DNA from: Bacteroidota bacterium
Lineage (GTDB): Bacteria; Bacteroidota; Bacteroidia; Bacteroidales; VadinHA17
DNA: 39,895 nucleotides
NCBI GenBank assembly: GCA_029564935.1
Contig: JAKQPD010000400.1
Coordinates: 1 to 39,895, forward strand
Direction: 5' to 3'
The notes beneath the pieces are model-generated. The model was given only the letters and a program-made list of their open reading frames with translations, did not search any database and had not been told where the DNA came from. A program made the position numbers and the translations under genes. Below are positions 18,005 through 26,658 of the stretch, piece by piece. The stretch's first letter is position 1, and each line of letters starts with the position of its first letter.

Positions 18005-19552
18005 ATGATTTTCCATAAGAATAGACAAAAGGCTTCTGTCGGACGCAGGACAAAAGTCTGGTTCTTTATTTCAGGTTTGGTTGTTTTCGCCCTGCTGATA
18101 ATACCCTACAGGTTTTTGATGAAGACAACATCTACTGACAGGTTCTGTATGATTTGCCATGTACATCCTCATGCCGATCAGAGCTGGAAGCTGTCAACTC
18201 ATCACAATAACAGTTCGGGTACTATTGTCCATTGCGTACAATGCCATCTCCCTCCGGAAGGAGAGGGATATTTTTTTGCCAAAGCCAGAACCGGCCTGAA
18301 GGATCTTTATGGATATCTTTTCAAAGATACAGCTGAGATTGACTGGGGAAAAAAGAAGCTTCTGGAGAATGCCAAAAAACTGGTATATGAGAACTCCTGC
18401 ACTGAGTGCCATGAGAATCTCTTTCCTCTTACATTATCTGTTAACGGGGGGAATGCCCATCTTTTATATACTACAAGTAAGGAACCTGTCAGTTGTCTGA
18501 ATTGTCATCTTAATGTGGGGCACTATGACAAAAATGCGGCTTTACATGCTCACGATTCGAGCTTTGGTGTGACAGTCACATCAACAGAACCGCCATTTGC
18601 AGAACCGGCAAAGGTTACGGGATTCAACAACTTTACCGAGATGATCCCGGGTACGAGAGTCTCTTTCAATATGATTGCCCTGCCCGGAGGGACATTCAAT
18701 ATGGGTAGTCCTGATGATGAGCCTCTTCGTGATCCGGATGAAGGACCTGTAAGGAAGGTGACGCTTTCCCCCTTCTGGATAGCCGAGACTGAAGTTACCT
18801 GGGATGAATATATGGCCTTTTTCAGAGCAACAAGTTCCCAGGGAAGGACGGAGGGACAGGTTGTAACCACGCAAAAGACTGATGCGATAAGCGGGGCCAC
18901 ACCTCCGTGGGGCGCCCCGGACCAGGGCTGGGGAAAAGGTTCCAGGCCGGCAATTACAATGTCGTGGCATGCAGCCAGCGTTTACTGCCAGTGGCTTTCA
19001 CAGGTGACAGGTAAGAAATACAGGCTTCCCACAGAAGCTGAATGGGAATTTGCATGCAGAGGAGGCACCGAAACTCCTTATTTCTTCGAAGGCGACCCCA
19101 AAAAATATACTTCTGAGGGATTCCTGAAGAGATTGATCAAACCCGATACCGCGAATATTGCCTCCAGGGTTGTTTATTCGGTAAACAGCGCTTCCAAAAC
19201 AGAGGAGCCGTCATTTGTCTTACCAAATCCTTTCGGGCTGAAGAACATGTCGGGCAATGTAGCTGAATTCTGTCTCGATTTCTATTCTCCTGATTTCTAT
19301 ATAGCAGATTCGACCAGAGTAGATCCGCGGGGACCGCTGAAAGGTCAGGAACATGTGATCAGAGGGGGATCATTCAAGAGCGATGCAAAAGATGTCCGCA
19401 GCGCTGCCCGTGATTTCACGAAGACAAAAGCCTGGCTTGTAACCGATCCGCAGATGCCAAAGAGCATCTGGTGGTATTCCGATTGCATCGATGTGGGATT
19501 CAGGGTTGTATGTGAGATCGATACAACTGCCGGGAAGACTGATACTCGTTAA
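18005..19552 (+). CDS. Membrane-anchored tetraheme cytochrome c (NapC/NrfH type) fused to a SUMF1/FGE-like domain
   Basis: 515 aa. A cytosolic Arg/Lys-rich start is followed by one membrane helix (about 18-39), then four CxxCH heme sites: CMICH (48-52), CVQCH (77-81), CTECH (132-136) and CLNCH (164-168). CVQCHLPPEGEGYFFAK resembles NapC/NirT/NrfH quinol dehydrogenases, which take electrons from menaquinol or pass them to it. From about residue 219 follows a SUMF1/FGE-sulfatase-type domain (IALPGGTFNMGSPDDEP, AETEVTWDEYMAFF, YRLPTEAEWEFACRGGTETPY, NPFGLKNMSGNVAEFC, VIRGGSFKSDAKDVRSAAR). The copper-binding cysteine pair of true formylglycine-generating enzymes is absent from the RGGSF segment, so sulfatase activation is unlikely. 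It leads a seven-gene operon and is followed by two Tat-exported sugar oxidoreductases, so I infer electron exchange between them and the quinone pool. Confidence 0.88.
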   Translation: MIFHKNRQKASVGRRTKVWFFISGLVVFALLIIPYRFLMKTTSTDRFCMICHVHPHADQSWKLSTHHNNSSGTIVHCVQCHLPPEGEGYFFAKARTGLKDLYGYLFKDTAEIDWGKKKLLENAKKLVYENSCTECHENLFPLTLSVNGGNAHLLYTTSKEPVSCLNCHLNVGHYDKNAALHAHDSSFGVTVTSTEPPFAEPAKVTGFNNFTEMIPGTRVSFNMIALPGGTFNMGSPDDEPLRDPDEGPVRKVTLSPFWIAETEVTWDEYMAFFRATSSQGRTEGQVVTTQKTDAISGATPPWGAPDQGWGKGSRPAITMSWHAASVYCQWLSQVTGKKYRLPTEAEWEFACRGGTETPYFFEGDPKKYTSEGFLKRLIKPDTANIASRVVYSVNSASKTEEPSFVLPNPFGLKNMSGNVAEFCLDFYSPDFYIADSTRVDPRGPLKGQEHVIRGGSFKSDAKDVRSAARDFTKTKAWLVTDPQMPKSIWWYSDCIDVGFRVVCEIDTTAGKTDTR

Positions 19553-19566
19553 TAATTCCTTATAAA

Positions 19567-20937
19567 ATGGACAATATCAACAGAAGAAAATTCATCGGAA
19601 CAGCGGCACTTGCGGGAATAGGTCTTGCAGGCGCAGGTGCAATCATTTCAGGCTGCAAAAAGGCTCCCGATAATAAGGAACTCGGCCTGCCTCCGGTTCT
19701 GAGAGGGGCTCCCAAAGGGAAAAAGCTCAGGGCGGCACTTATAGGTGCAGGAGCCAGAGGAACAGGCGCTGCAATAAATTTCATAAGCTCAGGACCGGAT
19801 CTTGAGATAATTGCTCTTGCAGATGTCTTCCAGGATAAGATCGATGCGTGCCGTGAGAGATTTGCCTCATTCAACCTTCCGATCCCTGAGGAGAACTGTT
19901 TTACAGGCTTCGACGGATATAAGAAGGCAATGGCTATTCCTGATGTGGATGTCGTTATTCTTGCCACACCCCCACAGTTCCGGCCCGATCATTTTCTTGA
20001 AGCGGTGCTTAAAGGTAAGCATGCTTTCCTGGAAAAACCTCTTGCTGTTGATCCGGTAGGTATAAGGTCAATCATCACTTCAGCAAAAAAAGCAGAATCT
20101 GTCGGACTAAATGTTGTTACGGGAACACAGCGGAGGCACCAGGAAGATTATATTGAAACATATAAGAAGGTTGCCGCCGGAGCCATTGGAACAATTACCT
20201 CGGCGAAAGCCTTCTGGAACCAGGATCATGTCTGGTTCAGGGAAAGGGAACCCGGATGGGACGATATGACCTATATGATCAGGAACTGGAACAACTTCTG
20301 CTGGTTATGTGGAGACCATATCCTGGATACACATGTACATAATATCGATGTGATAAACTGGTTCCTCGGGAAAGTTCCCGAAAAAGCCATTGGTTATGGA
20401 GGCAGGGCCAGAAGGGTCACCGGCGATCAGTATGATTTCTTCAGCATAGATTTTGATTACGGGAACGGGATCAGTTCTCACAGTATGTGCAGGCAGATAG
20501 ACAGTTGTGCCAACGCTACCGGAGAAATCATAATGGGAACCGAAGGATATACAAATTGTCAGAACACTATCTGGGATCTCAAAGGAAATGTAATCTGGCA
20601 GTTTGAATACCCGAAGGATGAGAATGGAAATCCGATGAACCAGACAGTTATTCCTCCTTATGTTCAGGAGCATATGCATCTGGTATATGCAATCCGGACA
20701 GGTGAATATGTTAATGAAGCCGAACAGACAGCTCTTTCCACACTTACTGCAATAATGGGAAGAACGGCTGCCTATACCGGGCGTGCGATAACATGGGATG
20801 AGATCTATAAATCCGATATGGATCTTGGTCCTGCGAAGCTTGAATTCGGTAAGGTCGATATGGCCTTTCCGACACCCGTGCCTGGTACTCCGGTCATTAC
20901 CACAGTCAAACCAGCCTTTAATGGTCAAATAATTTAA
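19567..20937 (+). CDS. Tat-exported Gfo/Idh/MocA-family oxidoreductase (lipoprotein)
   Basis: 456 aa. The N-terminus has a twin-arginine signal (NRRKFIG, Arg6-Arg7) and a lipobox-like end (ISGC, Cys30), so the enzyme is exported folded, probably with bound NAD(P), and lipid-anchored. The Rossmann domain has the dinucleotide loop IGAGARGTG, then ADVFQDKIDACRERF, and the family hallmark FLEKPLAVDP. The C-terminal alpha/beta domain includes the catalytic-site region DHILDTHVHNIDVINWFLG. Members of this superfamily oxidise or reduce sugars, often at C3, and some exported ones hydrolyse glycosides by a redox mechanism (GH109). It lies 14 bp after the cytochrome gene and 3 bp before a second Tat-exported paralogue. 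Substrate unknown. Confidence 0.9.
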   Translation: MDNINRRKFIGTAALAGIGLAGAGAIISGCKKAPDNKELGLPPVLRGAPKGKKLRAALIGAGARGTGAAINFISSGPDLEIIALADVFQDKIDACRERFASFNLPIPEENCFTGFDGYKKAMAIPDVDVVILATPPQFRPDHFLEAVLKGKHAFLEKPLAVDPVGIRSIITSAKKAESVGLNVVTGTQRRHQEDYIETYKKVAAGAIGTITSAKAFWNQDHVWFREREPGWDDMTYMIRNWNNFCWLCGDHILDTHVHNIDVINWFLGKVPEKAIGYGGRARRVTGDQYDFFSIDFDYGNGISSHSMCRQIDSCANATGEIIMGTEGYTNCQNTIWDLKGNVIWQFEYPKDENGNPMNQTVIPPYVQEHMHLVYAIRTGEYVNEAEQTALSTLTAIMGRTAAYTGRAITWDEIYKSDMDLGPAKLEFGKVDMAFPTPVPGTPVITTVKPAFNGQII

Positions 20938-20940
20938 GAT

Positions 20941-22254
20941 ATGTCAGAAAAATCATCAAGAAGAGATTTTCTAAGGCGTTCTGCTGCAATTGCTGCAGGT
21001 GCTTTTGTGATCCCCGAGATAATTCCCTCCTCAGTCCTGGGGATGGGGAAAGGTACGGCACCGTCAGACAGGGTTGTTATCGGTGCAATCGGGACAGGCT
21101 CACAGGGAATGTCCAATATGAGGGATTTCCTGAGACTTAAGGATGCAGTCAGGTTTGTTGCAGTCTGCGATGTGGATTCAGTCAGGCTGAACAGGGCAAA
21201 GGAAGTTGTGGATAAAGCCAATAACAGCCAGGATTGCCGTACGTATTCAGATTTCAGGGAATTCCTTGAAAAAGAACAGCTTGATGCAGTATCAATTGCT
21301 TTACCTGATCACTGGCATGGGATAATCTATACTGCTGCTGTCAACAAAAAGCTGAATGTTTATGGCGAAAAACCTATATGCAGGACCATTAATGACGGTC
21401 AGATCATTGTGGCTGCAGTTAAGAAGAACAATATTATCTGGCAGACGGGAAGCTGGCAGAGATCTCAGCCTCATTTTCGCCGTGGAGCGGAACTTGCCAT
21501 CAACGGAAGGGTAGGGAAGATCTCAAAGATCGTTGTAGGATTACCCGATGGAGGAAGGACGATAGGGACTCCGCCCGTCAAAGAGGTACCGCCCGAACTG
21601 AACTGGGAAATGTGGCTCGGACCTGCGCCAAAAGTGCCTTACCGGGGTGTAAGCCACTGGGACTGGAGGTGGATCCTCGACTATTCAGGGGGACAGCTTA
21701 CCGACTGGGCCGGTCATCATATCGATATTGCCAACTGGGGCGCAGGTCTGGAACATACCGGTCCTGTTGAAATTTCAGGATCAGGAGTTTATCCGCCGGA
21801 AGGTATCTATAATGCTCCGGTTGAATATGACTTCATGTGTAAATATGCAAACGGTATCGAAATGAGAGTCGCCAGTTCATCAAGGCTTGAACATGGTATG
21901 GGAACCACCTGGTATGGCGATCTGGGCTGGGTTCATACCGACAGGGGAAATGTCCTTACAGCATCAAAACCTGAAATACTTCAGGAAGTGATCGGTGAGA
22001 ACGAGATACATCTTTATGACAGTCCAAACCACTGGCAGAACTTTGTCGATTGTGTGAAATCAGGAAAACAGGCTATTGCACCCATTGAACCGGCTTACAG
22101 GGCAATATCTGTTGCGCTTCTGGGTGAGATTGCGATGACAACAGGAGAAACAATAAAATGGGATCCTGAAAAAGAGGAGATTATCGGAAATCCACGTGCA
22201 GCCAGACTGCTGAGCAGGCCTTACCGCAAACCTTGGACATTACCAACAGTTTAA
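20941..22254 (+). CDS. Tat-exported Gfo/Idh/MocA-family oxidoreductase
   Basis: 437 aa. Twin-arginine signal SRRDFLRRSAAIAAGAF (Arg7-Arg8) and no lipobox, so probably soluble in the periplasm. Seen: NAD-binding VVIGAIGTGSQGM, VAVCDVDSVRLNRAKEVV, ALPDHWHGIIYTAAV, the hallmark NVYGEKPICRTINDG, and the C-terminal DWAGHHIDIANWGAGLEHTG, which provides the His of the active site. The W-rich PPELNWEMWLGPAPKVPY segment is typical of the exported Bacteroidetes/Planctomycetes subgroup. It is clearly distinct from its neighbour at 19567, so the two may act on successive steps or form a hetero-oligomer. It is followed by the ThuA lipoprotein gene after 10 bp. Confidence 0.91.
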   Translation: MSEKSSRRDFLRRSAAIAAGAFVIPEIIPSSVLGMGKGTAPSDRVVIGAIGTGSQGMSNMRDFLRLKDAVRFVAVCDVDSVRLNRAKEVVDKANNSQDCRTYSDFREFLEKEQLDAVSIALPDHWHGIIYTAAVNKKLNVYGEKPICRTINDGQIIVAAVKKNNIIWQTGSWQRSQPHFRRGAELAINGRVGKISKIVVGLPDGGRTIGTPPVKEVPPELNWEMWLGPAPKVPYRGVSHWDWRWILDYSGGQLTDWAGHHIDIANWGAGLEHTGPVEISGSGVYPPEGIYNAPVEYDFMCKYANGIEMRVASSSRLEHGMGTTWYGDLGWVHTDRGNVLTASKPEILQEVIGENEIHLYDSPNHWQNFVDCVKSGKQAIAPIEPAYRAISVALLGEIAMTTGETIKWDPEKEEIIGNPRAARLLSRPYRKPWTLPTV

Positions 22255-22264
22255 ATCCACACAG

Positions 22265-23362
22265 ATGAAAAAGCTATATATATTATTGATTCTTACTGCC
22301 ATTTTGATGGCATCAGTCATTTCCTGTAAACAGCAGGCTGAAAATAAGGCTTTGATAATCACAGGTCAGTCCGGACACGACTGGAAGGTAAGTTCTGAGG
22401 CAGTAAAACAAATTCTCGATCAGACCGGTTTGTTTTCAACAAAAATCCTGGTTTCTCCTGCGCAAGGTGAAGATATGTCGGGCTTCAATCCGAAATTTTC
22501 GAAATACAATCTTGTAGTACTTGATTATGAAGGAGATGCCTGGCCAGAACAAACAGATAAGGCTTTTATGGATTATCTGACCAATGGGGGAGGTATTGTA
22601 GTTTTCAATTCGAAAAGCGATCCCGGACAGGCGATTTCGGAATCTATTACATCATCAAAGCGTTACACTTTTGAAATCAGGACACGGAACACGGACCATC
22701 CGGTCACAAAAGGATTACCGGTACGCTGGATGCAGCCGGAAGATGTAATAGTGCAGGGACTGGTTCCGTCGGGTAGCGAGGTTCTGGTACTTGCCACTGC
22801 ATTCTCAGATACTACTCATGGTGGTTCCGGTAAACCTGAACCTGTAATGGTGGCGATGAATGAAGGTAAAGGAAGGATATTTGCCACTATGATCGGATTG
22901 CCGGGAGGAGAAGAAGACCAGGCTTTACATAGCGTCGGCTCAATCGTAACTTTACAGAGGGGCGCTGAATGGGCAGCAACCGGAGCTGTAACGCAGGAAG
23001 TACCGAGTGATTTTCCTACTGCTGCTGCACCGGTCCTGAGACCGGATTTCAAGGCAATTACAACAGCGGAAGCATTCCGTATGATTGCGGATTATGATAT
23101 CCAGAAAAGCACCAGATACTATACCTTTATTCAAAATCAGCTTAGCAGAGCCGCCGGTGACGAGCAGAAACTTCTTGCTCTCGAAAAAGAAATGGTGAAG
23201 GTATTGAAGAATGAAGCTGCTACTGCCGAAGCGAAAAAACTTATGCTCCGCGAACTGAGCTGGATGGGATCGGCAAATTGTATCCAGGCAATAAAGGATC
23301 TTGCGGATGTGGATGGACTGAAAGACGAGGTGGCATATGCCCTGGAAAGGTTGGGGCAGTAA
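22265..23362 (+). CDS. ThuA-domain lipoprotein
   Basis: 365 aa. A lipoprotein signal (MKKLYILLILTAILMASVISC, Cys21) is followed by a ThuA-like class I glutamine-amidotransferase-fold domain (about 29-240): ALIITGQSGHDWKVSSEAV, YNLVVLDYEGDAWPE, NGGGIVVFNSKSD, then VMVAMNEGKGRIFATMIGLPGG. The last 100 residues are helical, possibly HEAT-like (LMLRELSWMGSANCIQAIKDL). In rhizobia ThuA works with the dehydrogenase ThuB on trehalose via 3-keto derivatives. Placement directly after two Gfo/Idh/MocA enzymes supports a keto-glycoside role in the envelope. The exact reaction is unknown. Confidence 0.85.
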   Translation: MKKLYILLILTAILMASVISCKQQAENKALIITGQSGHDWKVSSEAVKQILDQTGLFSTKILVSPAQGEDMSGFNPKFSKYNLVVLDYEGDAWPEQTDKAFMDYLTNGGGIVVFNSKSDPGQAISESITSSKRYTFEIRTRNTDHPVTKGLPVRWMQPEDVIVQGLVPSGSEVLVLATAFSDTTHGGSGKPEPVMVAMNEGKGRIFATMIGLPGGEEDQALHSVGSIVTLQRGAEWAATGAVTQEVPSDFPTAAAPVLRPDFKAITTAEAFRMIADYDIQKSTRYYTFIQNQLSRAAGDEQKLLALEKEMVKVLKNEAATAEAKKLMLRELSWMGSANCIQAIKDLADVDGLKDEVAYALERLGQ

Positions 23363-23373
23363 TTTAATTGAAA

Positions 23374-24303
23374 ATGTTCTCCCTCGTAATACCGGTATTC
23401 AATGAAGAGAAGCTGATCAATGAGCTGATCAGCCGGACAATTGCAGCTATCGAGGCATTTACTCCGGATTATGAGGTTATTTTTGTCGATGACGGAAGTG
23501 TTGATAGCAGCATACAGTTGATACTTTCACAACGGGAAAAGAATAAAAAGATCAAGCTTCTGACTCTATCCAGGAATTTCGGTCATCAGGCAGCCTTTAC
23601 TGCCGGACTGGAATATTCCACAGGCGATATTGTGGGAATGATGGACGGCGATCTCCAGGATCCTCCTGAACTGCTTGAAGCTATGTACAGGAAACTGCTG
23701 GATGAAGACCTGGAGATAGTCAGCGGGAAAAGGACGGGCAGGAAAGGTAATAAACGCCGGAACCTGGCATCAAGACTGTTTCATTCGGTCTTCCGCAATA
23801 TAGGCGAGCTGAAAAACATTGAGAACTACGGTAACTTTTCCATGATGAAAAGGATAGCGGTCGATGCCCTGCTCTCAATGAAAGAGAAAGTGCGATATCT
23901 TCCGGGACTGAGGAGTATGATTGGTTTCAGACAGGGTTATGTTGAATATGTACGTGACGACCGGCTCAAAGGACGGCCAAAAATGACCTTCACGAACCTG
24001 TTCCGGCTTGCAGGTGATGCAATATTTTCATTTTCAAGGTTCCCGATCAGAATATGCCTTATCCTGGGAACAGCAGGAACTCTGATATTCATGGGTGCAG
24101 GCATCTGGGTAATAATATCAAAGGTTACAGGCATTGCCATCCCGGGATGGTCATCGACATTATTGAGCCTCTATTTCCTGGGATCTATTCAACTGGTCTT
24201 CCTCGGGATTCTTGGTGAGTATATTTACAGGAACTATAAGGAATCACAAAACCGTCCGATATTCTTTGTAAGAAAATTCTATGACGATGCTGAGGGGAAA
24301 TGA
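23374..24303 (+). CDS. GT2-family glycosyltransferase (DPM1/GtrB/ArnC-like)
   Basis: About 309 aa. I use the ATG at 23374 (MFSLVIPVFNEEKLINELI); a TTG at 23368 is the alternative. GT-A fold with FVDDGSVDSS, the metal-binding MMDGDLQDPPELLEAM and NFSMMKRIAVDALLSM, followed by two C-terminal membrane helices (ICLILGTAGTLIFMGAGIWVII and TLLSLYFLGSIQLVFLGILGEY). Enzymes of this type load a sugar onto undecaprenyl phosphate at the cytosolic face. It overlaps the next gene, a GT-C-like membrane protein, by 4 bp, which suggests donor synthesis coupled to transfer outside the membrane. Confidence 0.92.
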   Translation: MFSLVIPVFNEEKLINELISRTIAAIEAFTPDYEVIFVDDGSVDSSIQLILSQREKNKKIKLLTLSRNFGHQAAFTAGLEYSTGDIVGMMDGDLQDPPELLEAMYRKLLDEDLEIVSGKRTGRKGNKRRNLASRLFHSVFRNIGELKNIENYGNFSMMKRIAVDALLSMKEKVRYLPGLRSMIGFRQGYVEYVRDDRLKGRPKMTFTNLFRLAGDAIFSFSRFPIRICLILGTAGTLIFMGAGIWVIISKVTGIAIPGWSSTLLSLYFLGSIQLVFLGILGEYIYRNYKESQNRPIFFVRKFYDDAEGK

Positions 24304-26366
24304 TGGAGAACAGTAAACTGAAATATTTGTTCTTTACATTTTCTGCCGTTCTTCTGTTCATGATGATCCTGATGAGCAGGGATGCAGGTATTTCATGTGA
24401 CGATGTTCTTCATTATGATCACTCTGTTGTAGTTTATAATTATTTTGCCTCTCATGGAGAGGATAAATCGGCACTTGAAACGCCGGTTACCCACCTCAGG
24501 TATTACGGACAGTCTTACGATAATGTTGTTACCTTCATTATCCGTTGGTTTGGTATAGAAGATGTTTACAGGTTCCGCCACCTGATGAGTTCAATTGCAG
24601 GATGGCTTGCAATGTTCATTACAGCACTGTTCGGGATCTGGCTGTGGGGATATGGTACGGGGACACTGATAATGATCCTGTTTGCTGTCTCGCCGACATT
24701 CATCGGACATTCCCTTAATAACCTCAAGGATATTCCTTTTGCCCTTTCATACATTTCAGGGATATTTCTCACACTCCGCCTGCTTACCTCCGAAGGTAAG
24801 ATAGTCTGGTATGAAGTACTCCTGCTGATAATAAGCATTGCTTTTTCAATAAGCATAAGAGCAGGAGGGATTCTTCTGATATGCTACCTGTTGTTTTTCT
24901 TTTTTGTGATCCTTTTATACAGATGTGCAACCGGAGGGAAAATTGATCTTAAGCCCGATGGTCTTAAACTGATAATATTGATCCTGATTTCTGTTTCAGC
25001 ATATATTCTGGGTTTAATTCTATGGCCTTATGCTTTGCAATCACCGGTGAAAAATGTTCTTGAATCCTACAGGGTGATGGCTCATTTTCCCGATACATTC
25101 AGGCAGATATTTGAAGGAAAGAATGAATGGTCCGATTTCATGCCATGGTATTATCTTCCAAAATCAATGGCAATTACAATACCTGTTATCGTACTTGCCG
25201 GGGCAGGCTGTTTCTTTTTGTTTTTGAATAAGATCCGTCAGTCCCGAAAAGGAATGATCTATGTCTTTCTGGTCTTTTCCCTTATTTTCCCGATGGTTTT
25301 CGCCATTATTCAAAAATCAAACCTTTACAGTTCATGGCGTCAGTTCCTGTTCCTGTATCCGGTTCTTGTAATTATAGCTGCGACCGGTATCAGGTTTCTT
25401 TTCCCGGGAATTCATAAAAAATTGTGGCAGATCGGTGTTATAGCAGCACTTGCATTGCTTGTTATTCATCCTGTTGAATTCATGGTGAAGAATCATCCAT
25501 ATCATTACCTGTATTATAATCAGCTTGTAGGTGGACTGAAGGGTGCATATGGCAGATATGAGACCGATTATTATTATGTGAGCCAGACCGAAGCTTCAGA
25601 GTGGCTGATTGATTATCTGGAGGAAAAAGGAATAGATTCTGTATCAGTAGGAGCGACCTATCCTGTAAAATGGTCCTTCAGGAATAATCCCGGGATAAAA
25701 ACGTTTTACTTCAGACACGAGGAAAGGAGCCGGTATGACTGGGATTATGCAATAGTTGCTAACAGGTATATACATCCTTTTCAGCTTGACAACAAGATAT
25801 GGCCGCCTGAGAATGCAATTTATACGATAAGGGCGGATGGCATTCCGATCGGGGTTGTCATGGAAAGAAAGAACAAGGATGATTACTATGGGTATACAGC
25901 CCTTGAAGAAGGCCGGTCAGCAGAAGCTGTCACTCATTTTGAAAATGCTTTGAAGTACAATGATAAAGATGAGATGATTTTTTATAATTTTGCACGGGCT
26001 TTATATAATGAAGGATTTTATGAAAAGGCAGATTCCGTGCTGAAAGCCGGCCTGGAAATCAATCCGTTCTGCGAGCCGATACTCATGTACCTGGGAAATA
26101 TTGCCAAATCCCGTAATGATTCAGGGACAGCAGCCGGATATTATGAAAGGCTCCTGAAGTATAACCGGAAGTATTTTCAGGCATATGTTGAGTTATCAGG
26201 CTTGTATTTCGCGGAAGATCTTCAGAAAGCAAGAAAGCTTTTACGGGATTGCCTGAAGCTTAATCCGGGTTACAAACCCGCAATAATTGCCCTCGGAGAT
26301 ACTTACAGGGAAAGTGATCCGGAAACCGCTGAAAAATATTATAAAATTGCAGACACTATTAAATAA
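24300..26366 (+). CDS. GT-C-like membrane glycosyltransferase with C-terminal TPR repeats
   Basis: 688 aa. An N-terminal helix, then the acidic loop motif ISCDDVLHYDHSVVV expected for GT-C enzymes that use polyprenyl-phosphate sugars, then about ten further membrane helices to about residue 400. A soluble region follows, and from about 530 tetratricopeptide repeats (YYGYTALEEGRSAEAVTHFE, FYNFARALYNEGFYEKADSV, ILMYLGNIAKSRNDSGTAAG). The start ATG overlaps the stop of the GT2 gene (ATGA), indicating translational coupling. The likely role is transfer of a sugar from the lipid donor made by the GT2 partner to a protein or envelope glycan on the periplasmic side; TPRs could bind the acceptor. The acceptor is unknown. 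Confidence 0.82.
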   Translation: MMENSKLKYLFFTFSAVLLFMMILMSRDAGISCDDVLHYDHSVVVYNYFASHGEDKSALETPVTHLRYYGQSYDNVVTFIIRWFGIEDVYRFRHLMSSIAGWLAMFITALFGIWLWGYGTGTLIMILFAVSPTFIGHSLNNLKDIPFALSYISGIFLTLRLLTSEGKIVWYEVLLLIISIAFSISIRAGGILLICYLLFFFFVILLYRCATGGKIDLKPDGLKLIILILISVSAYILGLILWPYALQSPVKNVLESYRVMAHFPDTFRQIFEGKNEWSDFMPWYYLPKSMAITIPVIVLAGAGCFFLFLNKIRQSRKGMIYVFLVFSLIFPMVFAIIQKSNLYSSWRQFLFLYPVLVIIAATGIRFLFPGIHKKLWQIGVIAALALLVIHPVEFMVKNHPYHYLYYNQLVGGLKGAYGRYETDYYYVSQTEASEWLIDYLEEKGIDSVSVGATYPVKWSFRNNPGIKTFYFRHEERSRYDWDYAIVANRYIHPFQLDNKIWPPENAIYTIRADGIPIGVVMERKNKDDYYGYTALEEGRSAEAVTHFENALKYNDKDEMIFYNFARALYNEGFYEKADSVLKAGLEINPFCEPILMYLGNIAKSRNDSGTAAGYYERLLKYNRKYFQAYVELSGLYFAEDLQKARKLLRDCLKLNPGYKPAIIALGDTYRESDPETAEKYYKIADTIK

Positions 26367-26383
26367 TTATAAATAAGAATGAA

Positions 26384-26653
26384 ATGAAAAAGACAGTTCT
26401 TGCACTCTCATTAACAGCATTATTTGCATTATGCGGGCTCACATCATCATTTTCACAGGATCAGCCCAAGCCACAGAAGGATACGGTCAATATTGATACC
26501 GATGCCAAGCCAACAACTTATTATGATGTTGAAGACGAGGGTAAATCCGCCTCTGATAAAGAAAAAGGAAGCGGCGGAACAATTGCCATAATACTCGGAG
26601 CAGTCGTGGTAGTCGGTGCTGTTGCAATTTTCCTGCTGAAAAAGAAGAAGTAA
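26384..26653 (+). CDS. Small exported single-pass membrane protein, unknown function
   Basis: 89 aa. Signal peptide (MKKTVLALSLTALFALCGLTSS to about FSQ), a polar Asp/Lys/Thr-rich mature part (QPKPQKDTVNIDTDAKP), a Gly-rich hinge, one C-terminal membrane helix (TIAIILGAVVVVGAVAIFLL) and four terminal lysines as stop-transfer. The topology resembles a surface anchor tail, but it is not a sortase or T9SS signal that I recognise. It lies 17 bp after the GT-C-like gene as the last operon gene; it could be a glycosylation acceptor or an accessory subunit. The 455-bp gap beyond it is filled by repeats. Confidence 0.7.
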   Translation: MKKTVLALSLTALFALCGLTSSFSQDQPKPQKDTVNIDTDAKPTTYYDVEDEGKSASDKEKGSGGTIAIILGAVVVVGAVAIFLLKKKK

Positions 26654-26658
26654 AACAA

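Noticed and set aside
18660-19520. Sulfatase-activating formylglycine-generating enzyme
   Set aside because: The domain has the SUMF1 fold signature but lacks the catalytic Cys pair, and no sulfatase gene is nearby.
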